NCBI GenBank assembly: GCA_903813345.2
Contig: CAIIXF020000001.1
Span: 61,676,270-61,740,269, forward strand
Source of the DNA: Owenia fusiformis
Taxonomy: Eukaryota; Annelida; Polychaeta; Sabellida; Oweniidae
Direction of reading: 5' to 3'
DNA length: 64,000 nt
This document shows positions 27,201 through 42,200 of this stretch, one piece after another. Below the pieces are notes generated by a model. It was not told the DNA's origin. It saw only the letters and a program-made list of their open reading frames with translations, and did no database searches. A program made the translations under genes and the position numbers. How positions within the stretch are numbered: the first letter of the stretch is position 1; each line of letters begins with the position of its first letter.

Positions 27201-30200
27201 TAAAACGCAAAACGTATCAAAGACTGAAAGTTCTAGGGATCGATATCATGGAGAATTCAACAAACCTTACGGAAATTGAATATCAAGAAAGTCAGGACAA
27301 CACCAGAAAGCAAAAATTAGTTGTGCTGAGTCTCAAGTTCATTCTAGCTTTATGGATATGTTTGGGAAACACTCTAGTTATTATCGCATATTCAAAGTTT
27401 AAGTCGCTGCGCTCCGTTACTAATTACTGGATTCTACATTTAGCAGTCGCTGACCTTTTCATGGGGCTCTCAATGTTTATAGAGTTTGGTTCATTTTTCC
27501 AAAGAACTGTTTTATCTGGTTGGTCAATGTACATTTACTGTGCATTCCTGTCATTGACAATAAACCTGTCAATCTTTATGACAATTTCCTTATTGGTTGC
27601 TGTTACTGTAGACAGATATATCGCCATCTTTTGGCCACTGAGGTATCAAACGCTGATCACGATGAAAAAAGCTCACAAAGGAATAACAATTTTATGGAGT
27701 TCAAACATTATAGTTATACTGACTGCAGCTATACATTGGCGATTAGAAACTAAAGAAGAAATATACTGTCAAATTGTTCCACCAATCATTGAATATTCCT
27801 ACATTCCTGGGTTTCTAGCAGCAGCTGTGATAATTGTAACTCTTTATGTTCACATTTTCACAGCAGTATACAATCAAGCTAAAAAATTACAACCACAAAT
27901 CGAAACGAGCAAACGGGATAAAAATATCAAGAAGAATCTTATTATTCTTAAAACTGCATTTTTCGTGATTGGAATTTTCTTAATAAGCTGGGTTCCAAGT
28001 ATAGTGACCTATGGCTGCATGATATATGGTGGGCAGACTCATCTAGAAACAGTTTTCCTGTACATTGAATTATTAGCATACGGAAACTCTGGAATTAACC
28101 CAATTATATATGCATGGAGACTCAAAGAATTTCGCAGAGCATTCTGTGCACTTTTGCACATCAAACATCATGTGACTCTAGAATAATATATAAAATCGCA
28201 ATCAATAAAACAAATAAATATCCTTAAAATATCTAATAAAGAAATATAGACTGAAGAGCAGCTATTATATTGAGGAATAAATATCACAGGGCTAGGGACA
28301 AACATTTTCTGTACCTGAATGATCGAAGGGAGTGAGGGTTTCGAAAAGCTTTTGTGCCTAGCCATACGGATTTTATTACATGATATAATACCTGACCTGA
28401 GGTCTATATTATGATTTGGTTAAGCTCACATCAGTTTAAAGTAGAAACAAGAAGACATACTAAACCCAAATCAAAACCTGTAAATGAAAGATTATGTAAT
28501 ATATGTAAATGTGTAGAAGATGAATTTCACTTTATCATAGATTGTACAAAGCATTCGCAACAAGGCAAATATTTATCCGCATAATTTCTAAAACATTACC
28601 AAAATTTGATTTGAAAGTTACAAATATAATTTCTAGTAACAATACCATCATACAACTACCCTTTGCATTTGTTCGACTTCACTTCTTAAAAGAGAGCTCT
28701 AGACTCTAGACGCACGCAGGGTATCATACAACGGCATCTTGCTGGTAAAATATAAATATTTATTTATAAATTTTTGTACATTACCATGTAAATGTAGAAG
28801 TTGTATGTTTGTTAGTGGTTATGTAATCATGTAATGTAATCATGTAATGTAATTATGTAATTATACAATATGTCAATAAAAGTTATATATAGATGCAAAA
28901 TCAAAGCATGATATATTTGAAGTGAAGAAGGAAGTGGGTGTACACGAAAATTTTCAAAAGTAGAATCCCACTTAAAAAATCCTGGCTACAGGCCTATCCT
29001 GGGATGTAATTGAAATGCCTCTATATTTTAGAATTCCTTTAAACATATTCTTTACAAACTCTGTGAATTGGCAATCATTGGTAACCATGGAGAATATAGT
29101 GTCTGGTGTTCCCACCATGCAGATGTGCCCAAGTGTTGTTACAAAGCCAATTAAAGTAGGCATCATTTCAAAACCTGATCAATGCAGCGAAAACATGCCT
29201 AGTTACCAATTTAATTCCAATGCAATTAAAACCTTTTAGCAAAGTAATTAGTAATTTTTTTATAAAATGTTAAAGATAGAGACCTGCCATGGGGATATCA
29301 GTGCCACAAAACATGTACAAAATATAATATAGCTTATTAGTTGTACAATAACACAATCTACAAATCAATCAAATTCAATTACCCACTATTGATATGAAAA
29401 CTGGTCTATTGAACTATGTCAAACTCATTTCGACAAGGTTTTGGTTAGTTTGGTTTGGTCTATACCTTTAAGTTACTTTTAGGAGATGCCTTTTCCTATT
29501 GTTATTTGTAAAAGTATTGCAAATATTAGCTAACACTTATCAGGCAGTCATTTAAATGAAATTCATATAAGTGAAAGGGTCTCAGATTTTATCCATACCA
29601 AAAACTGATATCTGTGGATGTCATATCAAAATGGAAGAAAATATGAGCATCATTTCAAACAGTTCAAGTATTTCAAATCTTGGTTTTGATTATCTTGATC
29701 AGATACATTTGACTTTACTCTTCTTATTGTTTATATGGATATGCAGTGGAAATGCTCTGGTGATTACGGCATATCACAGATTCAAAACATTACAATCCAG
29801 CGCAAATTATTGGATTTTCAACTTAGCAGTTGCAGACTTTTCATTGGGTCTATCACTTCTATTGCAAGGATTATCCTTGATTTTGGAAAAGACAAAATAT
29901 AATTCAACCATGTGGCCAAGATGGGTATACTACACAAACTGTGTTGGAATGATTTTGATCTTGTATGTTTCGACTTGTATGACGGTAACATTGCTATTGG
30001 CTATCTCAGTTGACAGGTATATTGCCATTTATTGGCCATTAAGATATCCAACTCTTGTGACATTAAAAAAATATCATATCGTGGCTTGCTGTTTGTGGGT
30101 TACATTGTCTTGCATCACTTCATATGTTGCAATTGATTGGTGTCTCAAACATTTACATTTATACAATTCAAAATGTGAATATACTCCAAAATCTCTCTAT

Positions 30201-33200
30201 AACCCTTTTTTTCGCTTGTTTCCCTTTCTGGGGACTTGGAATTATCTTAATATACACCAGAATCTTCATCACAGTCCATAAACAATCACAGAAAGTGGCC
30301 CCGATTAATGGTCTGCAACATGGAGAACAAACATTTTTACGACGAAACATCGTCATCATCAAAACAGCTGTTATTGTCCTTGGAATATTCTTCACATGCT
30401 GGATTCCAATATTTGTAATTGCAATCATCAAAACCAAAGTGGCAAACCGTTACGAAGTTACAACACGGGTCTTTACATTGTTGGCTTATGCAAACTCAGG
30501 ATGTAATCCTGTCATATATGCATGGAGATTGAAGGAGTTCCGCCGTGCATTTTGCAAGATATTACACATCAAAGACAAAACAGAAGAGAACCTTTTATGA
30601 AAAACAAGACATTGATGGAATAAAACAAACAACAAACAAAGGTATTGATGAAATAGAACAAACAACACACAAAGAGACAATAAACCGCCTTTCATGAAGA
30701 GTTGAATGAACTATACAAAAACAATATACCTTGATAAGCTAGAACGTTTGCAACAACTTTGCCACATCCTTGATGAAAGAATATGAGATATTGGCCAAGG
30801 AAAATATCATATTTATTGAGTGTGACAGGCTAGCACAGTACCAGATTTTCTCCAGGAAAGATTCATATTCCATCACGACCATCAATAACCTATTTATTCT
30901 ATAATATGTTCCCCCGAAACTTATTCATTTTCAAGTTTGATTTGTCATCAGCCAATGACGATGACATAGAACAATGTAATTTGATTCAGCATATAACATT
31001 TCAACTTCATGAACAAGTTTTAAAATGTAACGAAAAAATCAAGAGAATCAGAGCATCTTATTTGGGATCTTGATTATCAATTCTATCCCTGTTTATTTCC
31101 CAGGGAAAATATATTACTATGGGATGAAGTGATTTATTTACTCATTAACATCTTGACTATCCAGAGACATGAGATTCCTCGTCACCTAAGAAATGATAGT
31201 GAAACCTGGGGTGACGAGATATTAGTAATCTGTCACAAATTATTTCACTAAAATTGCTCTAATTTGAACAAATCTTTCTCTACAAGGATGTTTTTAGCAA
31301 AGAGATTATCTACCATTTGAATCATATGCCCTTTGCTTGCACTTTCATAGTTTATATTCCAAATATAAGTTTTATTCTATTTTCTATTTATTTACTTTAT
31401 TTTACTTGTATTTGCTACCAATTTCTCTTCAGTTAATCAACAAGAAACAAAGATCAAATTTTAACTTGTAGCGCCAAGTTTATTTATACAAAGAATACAT
31501 TATAACAAGTGCACATGTGCTTGTGGCTGGGCATCAGCATTATCAGCCACGTTATATGATGAAAATCATTTAACAGTATTCAATCAGAGTTACAGTGGTG
31601 GGGGTAACCTAGACATTTTTACATTGCTCAAAAAGATGGCACTACATTTGAGGATATTTATGTTTACAGCTTTAGGTAGTCTTTTATCACCATTGAGGAT
31701 AAGGGAGAGTTTGACTCGTTGTGATCTATATTTGGTAGAATATTCTAAGTTCATATTCTTTAATTCATTGACAAGTTCTGTCCAAAATGTTGATCTTAGA
31801 CTACAGTGAAAAATTATGTGATTGGTTGTTTCCCATCCACTCCACATTGACAGATGGGGAAATTTACATTAGTGAAAGTATGAGCGTAGAGGTGGCCCTT
31901 AAAAATGAGATCACAGCGCACTCTATTGAAAATTATTTCTTGTTTTCTTGAAACGGAGAGGTCTGATGAATTTGTAACATTGTCATTGAATAGATCTATT
32001 TTAAGCCTGGATTTGAATATTCTAAGGGTAGGCGAATTTCTTATTTCAGGTGAAAGCTTATTCAATTCAGTAAGTGTTTTATTAGAAAATGAGGATTTAT
32101 TTGGAATTGTGTAGCTCACTTGATTTCTTAGACCATAAGAATGATTTCTTTTAAGAGGCTCAAACATGTTAAGAATATAAGAGGGCAGCATACATGAAAG
32201 TACTTCTGTGATATTGACGCCTCTTTGTTAATGTTGGCCAATTTTAATTATTCCACACTTTAATTGTCAAAGTCCCATATAGAGTGCCTGAACAAATGCA
32301 AGTGGCTTTTAAGTTAAGTGGATCTAATAACTGTAATTTTGTTGTATTTGCACACCTATATAAAATATCACCATAGTCAAAAAGTGGCAGGATAAAAGAT
32401 TTAAAATTGTTTTGAGATGTTTTCCATTTATTTTCTGACACATATAAGTTTGTCTTAGGTCAAAAGTGAGATTTCTGTCTAGGATTAGCCTAAGTGCTTA
32501 TGACTGTCAACTCTTTGTATTATATTAAAGTGATCTTACAGTAGCAAGTGTTAACTTTAATACATTTAATTCAAGCATATCTATAAAGGCATGCATTGTA
32601 GTGGTCCATTAAAGTCCCGTCTAAAGTTTGAAAATATTTTTTTATCATTCATTTACTATTTGTCAGGACTTAAAAAGTGATTTTAGAGATTTTTGAACAA
32701 AAAATTTTTTTTGAAAAAAATGTTGTGAGCATTTCATTTCTCAAATATTCAAATTTCCCGCCATTTTTCAAAAAAAGTTGAAATTTCTTAATCATCAAAT
32801 ATTTCTTAATGCATTTCAAAAAAGATTATCTTTTTAACACCAATGCTAAGGTTGAACAAAGGACACACTATTTCAATAATAAAATGCCATATTTAATGGG
32901 CCACTTCAATGTTTTAGCATATCAAAAATATTTTGAAACATTAGTGATGTCACTAAGGTACCAAAAACTTTTTGAAAAAAATTGAAATTTTTTTTTTCGA
33001 TGTCAATCTTTTATAAATATGTTAGACTTTCATAAAAAACCAATGTTGATTGTCTAACCAGGTTAAAAGGAAGAATAAATTATGTTTTAGATATCATTGT
33101 ACCATTGGTTTCTATGAGAACTAAAATTTTGAAATGCATTTTTCTCAGAACCATTTTCATGCACTGATAAGTTCATTTCTCGCTTATTTATGAACCGATT

Positions 33201-36200
33201 TTCTTAATTTTTTCGGCAAAAAACACGGGAGGATGAATGCTATGCATTGGTATGAATTGTGGCTAAATTAGAAGATATGAGTGACCTCTAAAGGTTGGTT
33301 TTAAATAAATTCACAAATTTTGGAACAAAAAGTCTATCAAAAACCACTTTTTGAAATTTAAAAAAAAAGTTTCACATATCACACTTTGATAACATTGGGT
33401 AAGACTACAATATAAGCCAAAGTGGTTTAAACTTTATATGGGGCGTTTAATACACATTGAAAAGAACTACTTAACTGCTTGGCTTTGTTATGGCTGTGTT
33501 CATGGCCTGACTATTAACTTTACTATTTGCACATAGCAACATTCAAACATGACCAAATGGTATTTTGTCAGTGAATACACATTTATACAATGAATTCTAA
33601 CTTTTTAAATGAGATTACCAAGATACCAATACAAATATGTAAGCCCAATTGTGTCAAAGGAAAAAAGTACAGTATTACAATAAAGTGACATAACGAAACA
33701 CTGTCAGACATAAAAAAGAGGACTATTTGTTCAAAGTATTTTTATGGTATTATAAGTGAAACTTCTCCTAGAAGAGACAAAACTAATGATGAAAAACATA
33801 AAATAAATGCACCAGAGAAAAGGAGATACATGCTCATACATAAATGAGATACTACCTAGAGCATTGCAATGATATATGATGAAAGAACAGAATAAAATGG
33901 ATGGTAAAAGTATTCAAGAAAGAGTTAAAGAATTTATTGAAACTACTTCAGCACATGGATGTGGACAGATTCCTACAGCAAAATTTAAGTTAACAAAATT
34001 TCTTTGGGGACTCACATTTTTAAGTTTCTTTACATTTGCTACAGTTAGCTCAGGAATATTGATAGCTAAATATTTTACTTATCCAACAAAGGATGTTGTT
34101 TCCATTGAGTTCGGAAATATAGAGTTTCCTGCAGTGACATTCTGTAGCTTACAGCCTATAACCATCACAAGTTTGATTGACTTTCGGCAAAATCCACCAC
34201 CCCCAGGACATTCTGTCTCCAATATGATTTACGTTATGCAGAACATCAGAAACATAATTATTGACAGAGATATTGGAGGACTTGGACAATGGTACTTAAA
34301 ACATTTTGATAGATTTCTATCAAATCAATTCATTTTTGAAAATGGGGAAGAAAATGACATGGAGCAATTTATTCATGATTTGAGAAGTTTTAAACTTGGT
34401 TGTAAATTCCAGGGTCAGGTCTGCAATGGTACATCCTTTGTTCTACATAAAGATGGTGGATTTCATAATTGTTTTACCTTCAATGGTGCTGGATCAGATT
34501 TATCAAATGTGAACATTGTCAGGACTGATCCAGCCTCGGGCCTCAGTCTTGTCCTATTCATGGATGCCTACGCTAAGGGCAAAAGCGTGTCAGCATATAC
34601 TATATACAACCCAGATGATCCCACAAGCGGACAAACTGGCGTAAGAGCAGTCATACACAGCCCAAGAACCAGACCAATGCCATTTGATAAAGGCTTTGAC
34701 ATCCCAACTGGCCTTTCAACATCTGTTGCACTTAAAGAAACAAAAAGGGAGCTAATGACTCAACCACACAATAATTGCACAAACGATGAATTTAACCAAG
34801 GTACAAATTATAGCTATTCCGTAGACACATGTTACGAACAATGCCAACAGGATCTACTAATCGAGGAATGTGGTTGTAAAAGTTCATTGTTAATACCCCC
34901 ATCTTTTGACAAATCTGATCTTGAATATTGTGGTAAAGTCAATATCACAAACATGATGTTAATGATGAACCAAAATGATGACATAACTCAAAGCATTGCA
35001 GAGAAAGAACTTGAGAATCTTGATTGTGAGGAAGGAGTCATGTATTCATTTGGAAATCTTGCGATTCTGGAGCAATGTGCATGTAAGGATCATTGTCAGA
35101 CTATCAACTATGTAAAGACAATTTCCCAAGCAGTTTGGCCAAATGATAATGCTCAAGAAGCATTTTATGACACCTATGTGAACAGAACTGATCAAACACT
35201 ACGTCCAAACAAGCTTTTTAAAGGATATAACACAAGTGAAATCATTAACAATGATATGATACATAAAAATTTCCTCAGACTGAATATCTATTTTGAGAGT
35301 CTTTACGTGGAAACAACCTCTGAAGTTGAAGATTACCCAGCTGGGACATTAATATCAGAAATCGGGGGAAATATGGGGTTTTACGTTGGTATTTCTATAA
35401 TCACATTAATGGAAATATTTTGCATAACTGGAGCCATTATCCTTTATTGTTTCAAGGACTGGCTCATAAAATGTGGGCATATGAATAAGACCAAGGTGTC
35501 TCATGTAAATGTCAAGCCAGTTGAGCTTGATGGTGACTCTACAGAAAAGATTAAAGACAAGTATTAAGATGCCAGTAGAATTACAACCACAGTTGCTTAT
35601 TTATATCAATGACATATGTATGCCAATTAGAATCTGAAAAATATGAAACATGACAAAAGGTTGTCTTGATGTCATGGTAACTGATGAAATTGGGCAATAT
35701 GAGACTTTTTCAATGATTTCAAAACAATGACCGTACTGTAATTATTGATGGTTTACGTATGCGGTTAATGGAAGGAAGCATTGTGTCTCGAATATCATAC
35801 TATATAACGGATGCAAATAAAATATATTGACAATATGTGTTCATGACTTTGTGTAAAGATTTGTTTTTGAAGCAATAATTTATGAAATGAAGTAGACGTA
35901 TTGGGAGTCTGTGCCCTGACAACCCGAAGAAAATTTATATATCTTACATGCAGGTCAATTGTGAACATAGCCAATATCTGCCTCCTAACTTTTGGTCATC
36001 TCTCTGAAATAAATATATCCTAACACTCTTGAATTGTGTCTGATGTCTTGGGTCTATAAGAAGTACTTTGGTCAGTTTGGCACCCTTGTTATGTTTGATG
36101 TTACCCTTGTTATGTTTATTCTAGAATAAACTTTTATTGTATCCTTTCACAAAATTATGAAGGAAACATAGAATGTACTGCAACCATCCACTTTGTAACA

Positions 36201-39200
36201 TTAAAAATAGTCAAGTGAATAGTAAAATATTCGGCTTAGTTAATTGAGAACCTTGATATCCCATCATATCCTAATATACAAGACTCTTTATTATCAAAAA
36301 TAATATTGATAATAAACAGTCTATCAGATATTCAATAGACCTAACAAAGACGGTGTAAAGTTGATTTACGTCACAGATTTCCTTCACATCTGTATCTGAT
36401 TTTATAGTACCAGACAATATAAACAAAAAGTATCTAAGCAATTATGATACCACTGAAATATTATCTCATATTATTATTGAGCTAAAAGACATATTTGAAA
36501 CATAATCTCAAAAATCATTGAGTTAGAAGACATATTTCAACCTGCAAACTGAGGATCCAAGCAAGGGACATTTATGATATAACTGATATTAATTTCAAAA
36601 AATAAGTTAGTCATTTAGTAAACAGAGGAGGAAGGATAGATTCACTGACTTATGATTACTTTACAGTAGCATTTATAAATTTCAAACAAATACATGTCAT
36701 ACAACAGTTCAAATGAAGAAAACAAGAGGAAAGTTTTTGGGAACTATGATTAAGACATGTAAAAAGTAGCTAATTCTTCAAAACAGGTTATTTTTGTAAA
36801 GCAAACAGAGAACAATTCATTTTGACTTGACTGCTGCATGTAAAATCATCGAACATGGTACTCAATACAATAAGTGCAACGATAGACCCAACAATTGTGA
36901 ACATAGAACTAGCTTTGCAGTTCATATTATTTGTATGGATTTGTGTTGGGAATGGACTTGTTTTCACTGCATATATAAAATATAAAAATTTACAAACTAT
37001 AGCAAATTACTGGATTTTAAATTTAGCAATTGCAGATTTCTCAATGGGGGCATCAATGTTTCTGAGAGTTTTATCTAGTTTTTTTGTAGCCTACATCACA
37101 GGCTGGACAATGTATATGTACTGTGGTATCTTAACTTTTACATTAAATCTGTCAATATATATGACATTAGCGCTTTTGTTGTCGGTCACGATTGACAGAT
37201 ATATCGCCATCTTTTGGCCATTGCGCTACTCTGCTCTACTCACAATTAAAAGGGTGCAGAAGATCGTGATTGTTCAATGGGCTGTCTATGGAGCTATTGT
37301 TTTAACCATTACTATTGTTTGGCGTTTAGAAAACCTTGAAGGATCGGAGTGTGAAACACTCCCATGGATTATACGTGCAAGCCTAACTCCTGGAATTTCA
37401 CTTCTAGCGCTGGTAATAATTACTCTATACACTCAAATCTTCAAGGTCATTTACAAACAATCACGGAAAATCTCATCATCACCTCTGGGTTCCAATGAGA
37501 ACAAATCTGGGAACTCCTTAAGAAGGAACCTTGTCATTTTCAAAACTGCATTGATCGTTGTTGGGATATTCCTCATCTGCTGGTTACCATGCGTGATCAT
37601 TATTGGCGTGCTTTACTATGGTGGACCAAACCCAATGCTGAACATTCCTACAGAATTCCTTGGAATACTGGCTTATGCCAACTCAGGAATTAATCCAATC
37701 ATCTATGCTTGTAGATTGAAGGAGTTTCGTCTTGCATTTTGCAAGTTGTTGCATATCAAGAGCAAAGCACTTACTTTTGAAGAAGGGAATTCACTCAGCA
37801 TGAGACAAGAAAATGATGACTTGAGACCCTCACATGTAACTGGACACATGTGACACTCATATACTGGGCACTCACATGTAACTGGACACATGTGACACTC
37901 ATATACTGGGCAGTCACATGTAACTGGACACATGTGACACTCATATACTGGGCAGTCACATGTAACTGAGCACATGTGACACTCATATACTGGGCACTCA
38001 CATGTAACTGGACACATTTGACACTCATATACTGGACACTCACATGTAACTGAGCACATGTGACACTCATATAATGGACAGTCACATATAACTGGACACA
38101 TGTGACACTCATATAATGGACACTCACATGTAACTTGGCACATGTGACACTCATATACTGGGTACTCACATGTAACTGGACACATTTGACACTCATATAC
38201 TGGGCAGTCACATGTAACTGGACACATGTGACACTCATATACTGGGCACTCACATGTCACTGGACACATGTGACACTCATATACTGGGCAGTCGCATGTA
38301 ATTGGACACATGTGACATGATGGATTATTTGTGAGTTCATGTGTCAAAACACTTTTGACAAAATATAACAAAGAATGTTATAGAGAATATAATGAGATAC
38401 TTAAGTGAACAAATATGATACAACAGAACACATGTAGCTGAAAATATTTTAAGACTAAAAATTCATTAATGCATTCATCAATGATGTGAGCAAATTATAA
38501 GGGCACATTAATATAAAAGACATAGAGGTTCTTATATGATTACCTGTACAAGATCGTCCATTCTTGATGAGCTTTGATAATTGTGAGTCAAGAATGGACA
38601 ATATTGCACAGGTACGAGTACAAGAAAGTTTTTCTCATATGACTGTATTATGCCATATTTTCACCATTTTATCATAAAACTGAGTGAAAAATAGCTTCAA
38701 ATTAATTGATCTTCATCTTTCAATTGTTATGATGTCATAACAATATTCTAACAATATACAAAATACATAGATACACGTGGCAACAAAGCTCCATTTTTAT
38801 GACGTCACAACTTAGTTTTGTAGAATTAGCATGGATACGCATAGCAACGGTGTGTCCGTTGCCATGTTATTAATGTTTATAGACCAGTGATGTCACAAGT
38901 AAATCTCATCTTGCACGTGTGACTTTTTAGGATGAAAGATGGCAATATCTTGCATGGGGTAAAGATGGCTGTATCTTTGTTAGTCGTATGAGAAAATGCA
39001 TTCATCATGTAGAATTATAAGGGAATCCCTTTCAGTCTTTTTGTGTATACAAATCTATTTATTACCACAAATAAGAATATACTCATTTGAAAATAAAAAT
39101 AACCTGACCTATCAGAATTCAGATTAGAATATAATTCAAGCTGACTCATCCTCAAATAGATTTTAATGGATGTTGGCTTACCCTCCAAGAGTTTGATGAG

Positions 39201-42200
39201 AGACTCATGCAGCACTGTATGCCGCTCTACGGGTTGATGTATCCTCCTCCATTGTGAGTAATGGGCCTCGGACTCATAACCTCCCCCTACAAAATTCATG
39301 ACCATAACATATGGGCCATTTACAGAATGGGCTAAAGGATATATAATCTGATATTAAAATGTTCATTAAATAATAATTATTCTTTAAAATTAAGTAGAAA
39401 CTGGGCCTCACTTTGTTCTTCACTTAAAGCTAGAATAAGACACAGATTGAACTCTTGAATAGAGTACAGTTTACGGGACAGAAAATCAAAAATGGCATTG
39501 GCCGCCTAAAGGCCAGGTACATGTTCGGAAATTTGCTGCATCAATTGAGCCACATGTTATTTTTCAAACAGGAATCACTCCTTTCCCACATTGTCTACAT
39601 CTTCCCATTTTGCAAGAGTGCACTTATGTGCCTAGAAAAGATTGATGAGAAGATTTGTTTTGTAAAATAAACGAGAAAATTCAGTGAAAAAATATTCTGA
39701 AAATTTTCTGAATTATTTCACTGAATTTTTTTGTTTTTTATTATTTCATTAAAACATTCTTCTCTACATTATTTTCTAGGTACATTAGTGCACATGTTGT
39801 GCAAAAGTGAGAGATGTAGACATTGTGGGGAAGGAGTGATTCAAATTTTAAAAATAACATGTGACCCTATTGAGGGTTGCAGCAAAATTCCGAAATGCAC
39901 CCCGACTTTAATGTTTACCCAGAATGCCCAAGAAACTTTTATACTTAGAAACGTCCCTGAAAATTTCAGATGAATCCAACAAACGGTTTGGCTGGAAACC
40001 TGTAGACAAGCCTTGACAGACAAGATATTAGGACGGAAAATCCAAAATGGCTGCCTTAACACTTACCCAGAATGCCCAAAAACTAATCAGTTCTATAATT
40101 TTCATACCTAGAAACATTCCTTAAAATTTTAGATAAATCCCTGAAACGGTTTAGTTGGAAACCTGTAGACTGAAGCCTCAATAGACAAGATTTTAGGATG
40201 GAAAATCCAAATTGGCCACCTAAAACTAATCAATTCTAAACAGTTTGGCTGGAAACCTGAAGACAAGATTTATCGGGATGCACACCCAAGCTGCCATCCA
40301 CCCAGCCGTACGCCCCCCTACCCCCCGGCAAACTGATCACAACACAACAGGCAAGGATGTGATAAAGATATTTGTCCTCCTATGCTCTAGATTAAATACC
40401 TTTATTTTGTGCTACTTTTGCTGTAGCAAGAGATCTTGTGTCGATGATGTATCCCCGTTTCCCCATCCCTAACACTGCATTCACAAGTTTCTCATCCTCC
40501 TTGCACCTCTTCCAGTTGGGCCCTGGCATTGGCTGGCTGCTCCTCATCATCACCATCTGCAAACATAGCATTTTCTACGAGTTAAGTATGTGTTTTATGT
40601 TTTTATATTCTTACTTTTACATCACCCCTTGTACCAAACATGTGCTTAACCAACAGTTTGACTGAACAAATCCATAAAAATACAAATATTTTATCGAATG
40701 GACACCAATTAGAGTAAAGTGGATGTGGAAGCATCGATTGAATACTCAGAGCTGTCAGGATTTCAACAAAAAACATTAAAAATTTCGCTGATAATGTATT
40801 TTTGACAATAACAGATCTATGTGTTTACTAGGCAAACGTATGGATTTGATATTGTTTTTACTACCGCTATCGGCTACTGCTGGTGCATGCGTGATAATGC
40901 AGTCACAGTGTTCGCGTTGACGCCGTTTTTTGCCATTTTTACGGAAATTTCAGAAGGTTGGACGTAAAAATCAAAATCAACTTACGTCCCTAGGACACAA
41001 AAATTATAAACTGCTTCAAGATAACTTTTACTGCAGCACAGTAGCGGTGAAACATGATTTTCATCAAGATTTTCAAACTCACTACCTTGAGCAATGATCC
41101 AGGTATATTTATATCGACAAATCTGATTGGCTATCATGACTACCGAAGATTAATAGGGTTTCCATTATGAGACATGGATTTTGATTGGTTCTGATATATT
41201 CCGGAAAATGCCGCAATCGAAATGGAAGATCAAAACATACAATATTGCAGAAATCCCCTGTGGTTCCCCACAAATTGAAACGATTGTTTTTCACGATTAT
41301 TTTTATTATTTCCACTAGAAACCATTATATATTGATCTAATGTTATACATCAAGATAATTGTTTAATGATAGATCGAGGTTTTTCATCTAAAAGTCTTCA
41401 GAATAAGGAGAAATGTTAATAAAAAGAAGCAAAAGTTTTAAAATGTGAAAACAAAACTCTTAATTTGAGCATTTCCTTTATTCATTTCGGACTATTTTGG
41501 TATAACATTACTTAAGAATTGTGTGAAAAGGACCCAGTGATAGATATTTATCGGGAGGATGCATCAAATTACAATTATGTCATTTTTATCCCATTTTAGT
41601 GTAAGCACTCTATTATCGCCCACTTTAATTTCACTTTCACAATATTTTCTTGAACTTTGTGAAGAAATAAGAGGGACGCAAAAAAATTAGATGGGGACTC
41701 AAATTTTTCAAATGGGTTGCGTCCCTGGGACTCAGAAATTTTAATGGCTAGCGCGAACACTGCAGTCAGTTAGCACTTTAATTGCACTTGCTATATATAC
41801 GTCACCATTTTTTGACCAAAGTATCATTAATACCTAATTTTTGATATCTACCGAAGTGGTGTTAAAAAGTAGCCCCAGTGAATAATAGCAGGGCTCGAAA
41901 ATCTTGCATGTTTCCATTGAGTTCATTGTTAATTTATCAATCTTCAAAAGAACCCCTGCAGAGGAGTTCAAGAACAATAAAGTCAATCTTCCTAGTATGT
42001 AACCGTGACTTAAATGTCTTCAAAATAAGAAGGGTTACAAGCTGGATTTTCTCTAGTTCCAAAGATATTGGTGTTTTAATTTTGGAAAATTCCCATTGAC
42101 CGCCATTATAAACTACTCTCAATATGGCTTTACTAAAGTGTCATTTCTCCAAAAGTCCACTATGGAATTTTCTGATGTTGCAGATTTCTACAGCCAATAT

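Noticed and set aside
37703-38371. 222-codon Cys-rich antisense ORF (HMCPVTCDCPVYEC repeats) resembling a metal-binding protein
   Set aside because: It is the antisense of the 42-bp array plus the end of receptor 3; no start context, and regular Cys spacing comes from the unit.
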